From Purshia tridentata (Eukaryota; Streptophyta; Magnoliopsida; Rosales; Rosaceae), in NCBI GenBank assembly GCA_003254885.1, contig QANT01000305.1, positions 1 to 26,009 on the forward strand: a DNA stretch of 26,009 bases, read 5' to 3'. Positions 20,048 through 26,009 of the stretch are shown here, one piece after another. Every line of letters starts with the position of its first letter. Positions within the stretch are counted from its first letter, which is position 1. The notes beneath the pieces are model-generated. The model did no database searches. It saw nothing but the letters and a program-made list of their open reading frames with translations, and was not told the DNA's origin. Made by a program: the position numbers and the translations under genes.

Positions 20048-20872
20048 AGTTTTTATTGGTGGTAGGTCCCTCGCCTAAATTGATATTTGAGTTGTGTGAA
20101 ATAATCTATTTATATGGGAACATAGATCTTTCCTTTCATGGCATACTTTGATTTTAGGTTGATTGACACACTATTTCATAGTCATATGTGGTTGTTACAG
20201 AGTTACAAGGAAAAGATACTTTGAAATGGACGGAATGATTTACAGTTCAAAGAAAAGGAAAAGCATTTCATATTCTTTCAGCATAGAAACTGACAATATA
20301 TAGGTGGGATGGAAAGCACTATATAAGATGAAAAAATGCCGGTAGAAAAAGGCAATTCCATGGGGCTCAAGTTGGTTCTCTGTGGTTGCCCCTTGTTTGT
20401 AGTGGTCATTGTATAGTGATTAAGGTACCCTGTCTACTCCTTAAATGATAGATCCCTCATTTACATCCTCAGACAATTTAGCAGAAAATGCTATATAGCT
20501 TATTATTGTTTTTATGACGATGAATCATTCGAGTGCAACAAGCCAAAGTGACGCTTATGCTTTGTCCTTGGTGCATAGGCTGATCTGCACATGCTACAGA
20601 AGGACTCAAAAGATTGCATAAGCATATAGTTGGTTTCAACTATTGAGGTGCTGTGGCAGAGGGCTGAATTTGGTGCATTCTCTTTCTCTTATTATTGGAC
20701 CAATTATTTTCGTTCAATCAATATAATTGTCACTAAACATGCAGGAATTTTATGCTTCGGTTATTGTGATTATCCTCTTTGTTTTATACTGACTGACATT
20801 AATGCTGCATTCACAGATTCTGAGAAAAAAAATTATATTTGTTCATTCTTTTGGGGTAGGGAAGGTTTAGTC
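20048..20872. other. Intergenic DNA, no gene seen
   Basis: The composition is more balanced than the left half of the window. A 97-codon frame at 20630-20923 shows no recognisable domain. I see no repeats or RNA genes. Confidence 0.4.
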
Positions 20873-21815
20873 GGAAATAAGGGAAGGTGCTTCTCTGATC
20901 GTTTTTATAAAATCAATTTGTAGTTTAGTTTCTAATTATACAGATTGCACTATTTGACTTGCTGCTTGAACTACATAAATACATAGAATGTGATGAGTTG
21001 GTTGTGAATGCTGGAGTTGTTTAATATGAAGTAAATGGATAGTGAAACAGAGTTGCTTTAGACATGACATGTATTTATTTTTTCAATCTTTGGCATAGGA
21101 GCTAATTATGGAAAGAGTGAAATTAGTGTACCAGATATAAATTGAGATCTTCATGTGGTAAGGTTGTTCTGTTGACTACCTTCTATACACGCTCGTACTG
21201 ATTACTACGTGAAAGAGTGAGTAGAATTTACTGTATTTTCATGAGCCCTAATTTGAATAAACATGCTGTCTTCTACATTACTCTGAATTTTAACCTATAA
21301 TTAATTAACCACTCAAATTGCTTTTGGCACCCCTCTGTTTTAGGATATTTATCTATCCACATGGAAATAAGGGAAGGTGCTTCTCTGACTGCGTTTTCTT
21401 AACGATTCTTAATGATTCTTTAGTTTTGTTTCTAATTATATGGAATGTATAATTTGACTTTTCAGTTGCTGTACAGTAAGGGTGGTTAAACAAAGATAAT
21501 CATAGAATATGATGAGCTGGTTGTAAATGCTAGAGTGGTTTAGTATGAAGTAAATGATTAGTGAAACAATGTTGCTTTACATTACTCAGGACATGTATTT
21601 ATTTTGTTAAATATTTTGGTTTAGGAGCTAATTATTGCACTCTCTCTTACTCATTATTATGCGCAAGAGTGAGTAGAATACTGTATTTTCCTGAGCCCTA
21701 ATTGGAATGTGGAAAAACATGCTCTCTCTTCTCCATTATTTTGCATTTCACCTATAATTACTTAACCATCATAATTATTTCAGTGCCCCTTTGTTGAAGG
21801 ATAATTATCTATCCT
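20873..21815 (+). repeat. Diverged tandem duplication of about 490 bp
   Basis: Unit 1 (20873-21362) and unit 2 (21363 to about 21815) both begin GGAAATAAGGGAAGGTGCTT. Both carry, in the same order, TTTCTAATTATA, AATATGAAGTAAATG-type sequence, GACATGTATTTATTTT, AGGAGCTAATTAT, AGAGTGAGTAGAAT, CTGTATTTTC and TATCTATCC. Unit 2 lacks about 70 bp of the middle of unit 1 and has small insertions elsewhere. There is no coding capacity. Divergence indicates an old event. Confidence 0.82.
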
Positions 21816-22049
21816 TCTTTTGGATTTCAAAAATAATATTTTTGGGTGTTCAACAAATAGAATCTGGATTTTTCTTGACTTTTATTCTAGGTAACCTGTA
21901 AAACTTATTAATTTACTGTCATGCAGCATGGTCCCTCTGTTTGCTAGATAGGGCTTTGAAAATGTTTGTTTACATTTTATTGTGGGTTTGAACAGTGATA
22001 GCTGTTATTTCATGTTGACCCATTTTCATTGCCCTCTTGATCATTCATG

Positions 22050-22325
22050 TGTTAGTTAATGGATGTCAACAAGTTAGTCAAATGGTTAGCCAACATATGA
22101 GTCATAATGTTGGAAGAGATGTAAGGGAGAGTTAAGAAGACGGTGACACCAAGATTTTGAATGCTCGAGAATAGGGTCATGGGTTTTAGTGTAGTATTAT
22201 ATTGTAGTGTATTCTTTTATCTCGACCGTGAATGTAGGTAAACATATGTTGAATTGTGTTACATGTTTTGTTTTGTTACCTTGTGTGTCATCTATTCATC
22301 ATCATTGTTGATCTTTGTACAACAG
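22050..22325 (+). mobile_element. Ty1/copia-like LTR remnant (possible solo LTR)
   Basis: The block starts TGTTAGTTAATGG and ends near TTTGTACAACA. The 3' part contains TTTATCTCGACCGTGAATGT and AGGTAAACATATGTTGAA, followed by a T/G-rich stretch to GATCTTTGTACAACA. This resembles the R/U5 end of many plant copia LTRs (CACCGTGGATGTAGGC, then GAACCACGT). TG and CA ends are present. I found no matching 5-bp target duplication and no internal retroelement sequence on either side, so it is a solo or truncated LTR. The boundaries are uncertain. Confidence 0.5.
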
Positions 22326-23589
22326 ATGCACAGTGATTAGAACTGAAAAGAGACGCTGGAGGCAATTTTCCAAGATATAAAGCATACCTTGTGGTACAAC
22401 AATGCTATGCTAAAATATTAGGTATTGATTTCAATAAAATATTTTCTCATATTACACTTCCTAGTGGTTCTTGATATTTGTGGATCCATTACACTTAGCT
22501 CTGGACCTCTGGTATCATTGCCCAATCATTCAATTTAGATTAGTGGTCAATAGTGAGTTGTGAAGTTGTTATTAGCTAAAACCCAACAGGACTCGGTGGA
22601 GAAAAGTTTGAAATTGAGAAAATGTATATGGAAGGAATAATACATGAAATCTAGAAACTAACAACTAAAAGGGTTTTGGCAAAAAAAAGAAAAAGTAAAA
22701 GGGTTTCAAATAGTTTATTCTCTTTCTATTTTTTGTTTCACGTGTACATTCTCCTTTGTTTCTGTCTCTCTCTCTCTCGTATAGTTTTTGTTTAACCAAA
22801 AAAGAAATCGAAAACCAAAAATGAAAAAAGTCACCTTAAAAACACTGAGCAAAGTCTGAGCAGATTGGTAAAATTATGTTAATATGTTACGTGTTGTTAC
22901 GATCATATACAGATATTTGGGGCCTTTTGCATTAACGGGGCAAGCCAACAGATTAGGACTTGAGCCATACTCGAGCATAATCTCCAAAGGCCCAAAGTGG
23001 TATCCTAATGCTATTTAGGCCGCGCATCAGAGGTTGCTTCATGATTGGGCTACGGCGTTGAATCAAGTCCACGACTCCAAGGCACAAAGGGTTTTTGTTT
23101 TTTTTTTTTTGGGCAGGCAAGGCACAAAGGCTTTGAATATTTGTTTTAGTAAGGGGGATTCTATTGGTGACCGTGACCCTAAATTTTCTTTTGCTACCTA
23201 AATTTTTTCCTAAAATCTTCCACTTCTTCCCTCCAATCAAATAAACAAAAACAATAAAAAAAATTCAGCATACAAACTCATACATTGCTTTCACCTATCA
23301 CACTCACATTGCTTCACTCTAAAAATCCGACCCACTGTGGGAGTGTGAGAGAGTCATGCTTCACTCTCAAATGGCTATCACACTCAATCATAGTGAAAGG
23401 CCTAAACAATATATTTTTCGAAATAGGATCTTTCTCTCAAAACTAATTAGTTATTAATTAAGTAGTATTTCTATTAACAATAGTCAAGATATTTCAAGTT
23501 TAAATTTGAAATTTCTCTCCTCGTATATAAAAAAAAAGACAGTTTGAAAATGAAAACGAAGGAGTCTCAAGACACTCGGAAAGGGGACA
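22326..23589. other. Intergenic DNA between the LTR remnant and the carbonic anhydrase gene
   Basis: No gene is visible. A G-box hexamer (CACGTG) is at 22739-22744, a CT run follows at about 22764-22779, and AAGGCACAAAGG occurs twice (near 23079 and 23119) around a poly-T run. The 95-codon minus-strand frame at 22953-23240 shows no known domain. Confidence 0.4.
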
Positions 23590-23645
23590 CATATGCCACC
23601 TTAGATTTAGAAGCATATGCCACCTTAGATTTAGAAGCATATGCC
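23590..23645 (+). repeat. 24-bp tandem repeat, 2.3 copies
   Basis: CATATGCCACCTTAGATTTA plus GAAG is repeated exactly at 23590-23613 and 23614-23637, with a partial third copy (CATATGCC) to 23645. It lies about 0.4 kb upstream of the carbonic anhydrase start, so it may sit in the promoter. Confidence 0.92.
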
Positions 23646-24037
23646 CAAATTTGGGAGGTCAGAGAAGACAGAAGAGAGCCAAGCAAGAATAAATTCCATA
23701 ATTAGAGAAAAAAACAAACAAAAACCAAAAACCACGGTCAGGTAGAAGTGGCAGCACATGCACATGTTGGTCTTTTAACTCCAACCGTCCAACATCACAA
23801 TTTCGAAAGAGACTTCAAGCGTCAGCTTACAGCTACTGTGGCGGCCATTGAATTCTATTTCAACTTCGTTTTCTCCGTCTTTCTGGGAGACGGACAACAA
23901 ATGTTTCTTGATCTAACCAACCAACCAACTCACCCACCTTCGTTATAACACACTTGGCACTCTCAATGACTCTTCCAAACCTCTCTCTGCTTCTTCTCTG
24001 AAGACCCATTTCCTCTCCAGCTCTCTTTCTCTCTCCC
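23646..24037 (+). promoter_or_regulatory. Promoter and leader region of the carbonic anhydrase gene
   Basis: A TTATAAC motif at 23943-23949 could serve as a weak TATA box, and CT-rich leader follows (about 23970-24037). An upstream ORF sits at 23966-24001. There is no direct evidence for the start site. A 66-codon frame (23748-23948) in this region has no recognisable domain. Confidence 0.35.
23966..24001 (+). other. Upstream ORF in the carbonic anhydrase leader
   Basis: ATG followed by ten codons and TGA (peptide MTLPNLSLLLL) lies 36 bp before the main ATG. If the leader starts upstream of it, this short Leu-rich uORF would be met first by scanning ribosomes and could reduce main-frame translation. 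Confidence 0.45.
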
Positions 24038-25770
24038 ATGGCAGTTTTTACCCCAACCTCCAGCTCTCTTTCAAAAGACTCGTTGTCCCTCCGCACCAAC
24101 TCCAGCTCCTCCTCCTTGGATCTTCATAGAATCTCATCGAACCCACCAAGAGTATGAATTCTTTTTCTCTTTTTTCTCTTTTGCTCTGAGCATTTTCATT
24201 TCGTTGGTTTTGTTAATTTCTTGTAACTTTTGTTGCAGATCTTCCGTTCTAAGCTGAAATCAGGGAAAATTGAGCTGACCCATTTGGGATTATCGACTAC
24301 TTTCAAGTAAGTTGCTGCCTTTATCGCTGCTGCTGCTGAAAATATTGTTAATTTGCTTAATTTGCACACTGTTGTCCATATATGTTTCAGGTTTCTTGAT
24401 GTTCTTTGTAATTTTCAATGCTCTGTGTTGTTTTTATGTTCTTTCCAATTGTGAGTCACACAATGGTTATGATTTCAAATGTTTGAGCTCCAAATTTACA
24501 ATTTTGGTTGATTTGAGAATGTATGAGGAAATGTTAATTTGAATGTTCTCTTTCAGATTTGTTTAAATAGTATCTTTAAGGAACCAAGGACGGTTATTTT
24601 CAGATTTAAATTTTGAAATTTAAGCGAGAAAATTAAATCCAGAATTACTGATATCATTACTATTATTTTTACTATTATTAACCTTTCTTTGTTTAATCAG
24701 TTGCTCACACGTCAGCTTCAAATTCATGGACTGCTTCTTTATTAGTGAGATCATTGGGTTTACTTAGATCTGTTGTGTTGTGTCACAAGCTTCTAATTTT
24801 ATTTGTTTGATGATTTGTATATAGGAGATGTTTACTATATAAGATTACGACTACATGCAACCTTCGGATTGGTCCTAAGAGATAAGAATGTCTCTATTTT
24901 TGTTTAAATCACCTTCTAAGTAACCTGTTGAACTCGAAAATTTTTGGAGATAATTGTTTGATGCTGACATGTTTTCCTTGTCATATTTGCAGCAATTCTC
25001 CAGGTTCAACTATGAAGGCTTCAAGCGAGCCCCTAGGGTTGACTCAAGAACTTAAAAACAACAAACTGGAGAGAGTAGCAGAAGCTGAAAATGGGAGCGA
25101 ATTGTTTGAGGATATGAAACATCGGTTTCTAAGCTTCAAAAAGCATGAATATATGTAAGTAGCCAGGGAATCTGGTCTTAAGAGTGCTTTTTTTAAAATT
25201 TCAATAATTCTGTTTCCTAATTTGACTTTCATTATGGATAGGGGAAACTTGGAACATTATCAAAATCTTGCAAAGGGTCAAGCACCAAAGGTTGTATTGT
25301 AATTGTATTTATTGTTTATTCCCACAATTTAGTCGTTAAATATTTATGCCCATAAATATTCAAGGATCTAGGACATCTCTAGATAGATTCATTTGTTGTT
25401 TGCCTCAATCTGGTGTCAAGTGTCTGGGAGAATAGACAGGTGTACTGATGATTTCTAGAACAGTTCATGGTGATTGCTTGTGCAGACTCTAGGGTTTGCC
25501 CCTCAACCATTTTGGGATTCCAACCAGGAGAAGCATTTACGGTTCGCAATATTGCAAATCTGGTGCCCCCCTTTGAGGTATGTTATACATTAGATTTGAA
25601 TTATTGTCTTCACTTCTGCTCCCTGGAAGGTTAGAATTAATGCCACAAGAAGTGTAAATCACCAATGCTCTGAGATATTATGCATTAATTTTTGTTTTTA
25701 CCTTTTCATTTTGCAGGGTGGACCCTCAGAAACAAATGCTGCATTAGAATTTTCAGTCAATTCACTTAAG
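24038..25770 (+). CDS. BCA5: Beta carbonic anhydrase, BCA5-like, plastid-targeted (5' six coding exons)
   Basis: The family interconverts CO2 and bicarbonate using zinc. Exons are 24038-24151, 24239-24306, 24993-25154, 25242-25290, 25464-25577 and 25717-25770. All junctions are GT-AG and phases join to give 187 codons so far. Residues 1 to about 65 are Ser/Thr/Arg-rich with few acids, like a chloroplast transit peptide. Residues 97-115 contain [18 protein letters not shown]. Exon 5 holds [12 protein letters not shown]: Cys137 is the first zinc ligand, and Asp139-Arg141 is the conserved dyad. [20 protein letters not shown] follows. [18 protein letters not shown] in exon 6 matches the BCA5/BCA6 subgroup rather than BCA1-4, which have a YAGVGAAIEYAV-type segment. 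The His-x2-Cys zinc ligands (VENILVIGHSRCGG block) lie in the next exon, past the right edge. BCA5 rather than BCA6 is chosen from the transit-like N-terminus and is not certain. Confidence 0.9.
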
Positions 25771-26009
25771 GTAAGTATTCTGCGAAATAAAATTGCGATT
25801 CTGTCCTTGCTAGTCTGCCTTAAGCTAGTTGAAGACATTATCTGCTTATTGAGTGACAATAGTGAGGTAGGAATATTTACTATTTAGGCACTTACAGATT
25901 CATATGCTAATGAGAAAAGGCCTCACAACTATTTAGAACAGGTTCCAAAAGTACATTGGGTCAGTGATTAAATTTCAGGGAGGGAGACACCTTTTTTTGG
26001 TGGGGGGGG
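25771..26009 (+). other. Start of carbonic anhydrase intron 6, ending in a G homopolymer
   Basis: The donor AAG|GTAAGT is at 25770/25771. No further exon appears before the edge. The last bases are a T run, GGTG and eight Gs, low-complexity sequence that may mark a difficult assembly point. Confidence 0.6.

Noticed and set aside
20630-20923. 97-codon plus-strand frame
   Set aside because: It has no recognisable motif and overlaps the start of the non-coding tandem duplication.
23860-24099. 79-codon minus-strand frame at the carbonic anhydrase 5' end
   Set aside because: It is antisense to the leader and transit-peptide exon. The plus-strand exon chain is strongly supported.
1-26009. CRISPR array, operon, tRNA or rRNA genes
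   Set aside because: The window is plant nuclear DNA. I saw no spaced direct repeats of CRISPR type and no tRNA or rRNA signature on either strand.

Overview
This is a nuclear window from a flowering plant, almost certainly a dicot. The genes have GT-AG introns, the intergenic DNA is AT-rich and full of TA and GA microsatellites, and many short palindromic DNA transposons (MITEs) are present. The protein families are plant-specific or plant-typical: an SVP-type MADS-box factor, a plant J-domain/zinc-ribbon protein, a LONELY GUY (LOG) relic and a plastid-type beta carbonic anhydrase. I cannot name the species from sequence alone.

Layout from left to right. (1) The first coding exon of a Rab GDP dissociation inhibitor (GDI) lies on the minus strand at 669-755, and the rest of that gene runs off the left edge. 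(2) Positions 870-3370 are intergenic and hold a palindromic MITE at 1385-1788 and a second inverted-repeat element at 2326-2582. (3) A complete SVP/AGL24/JOINTLESS-type (StMADS11 clade) MADS-box gene lies on the minus strand, with coding exons between 10300 and about 3374. I assembled seven solid exons and one tentative one. Intron 1 is about 4 kb and has collected a Tourist/Harbinger-like MITE and a Mutator-like MITE. A 5'UTR intron and a TATA-like box lie upstream. (4) Positions 10.7-16.7 kb are a repeat-rich divergent intergenic region with two abutting MITEs (11616-12480), a decayed RNase H-like coding fragment (about 12870-13130) and a loose inverted repeat (14557-15152). (5) An intronless gene at 17073-18863 on the plus strand encodes a 596-residue J-domain protein whose HPD motif is replaced by NPH. 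Its upstream/leader region is a recent 146-bp tandem duplication. (6) The downstream region holds an intronless, broken LOG cytokinin-activating enzyme copy (19575-20047), a diverged 490-bp tandem duplication (20873-21815) and a Ty1/copia-like LTR remnant (about 22050-22325). (7) The 5' six coding exons of a beta carbonic anhydrase (BCA5-like) lie on the plus strand from 24038, and the gene runs off the right edge.

The genes do not form a functional cluster. They are independent housekeeping or regulatory loci. No undescribed multi-gene system is visible. The most notable items are the LOG retropseudogene, the HPD-less J protein with its duplicated leader, the C-terminally shortened SVP-like gene, and three related Mutator-type MITEs around and inside the MADS-box gene. 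Exon boundaries were read by eye from splice consensus, reading phase and family conservation. No alignment or database search was run.
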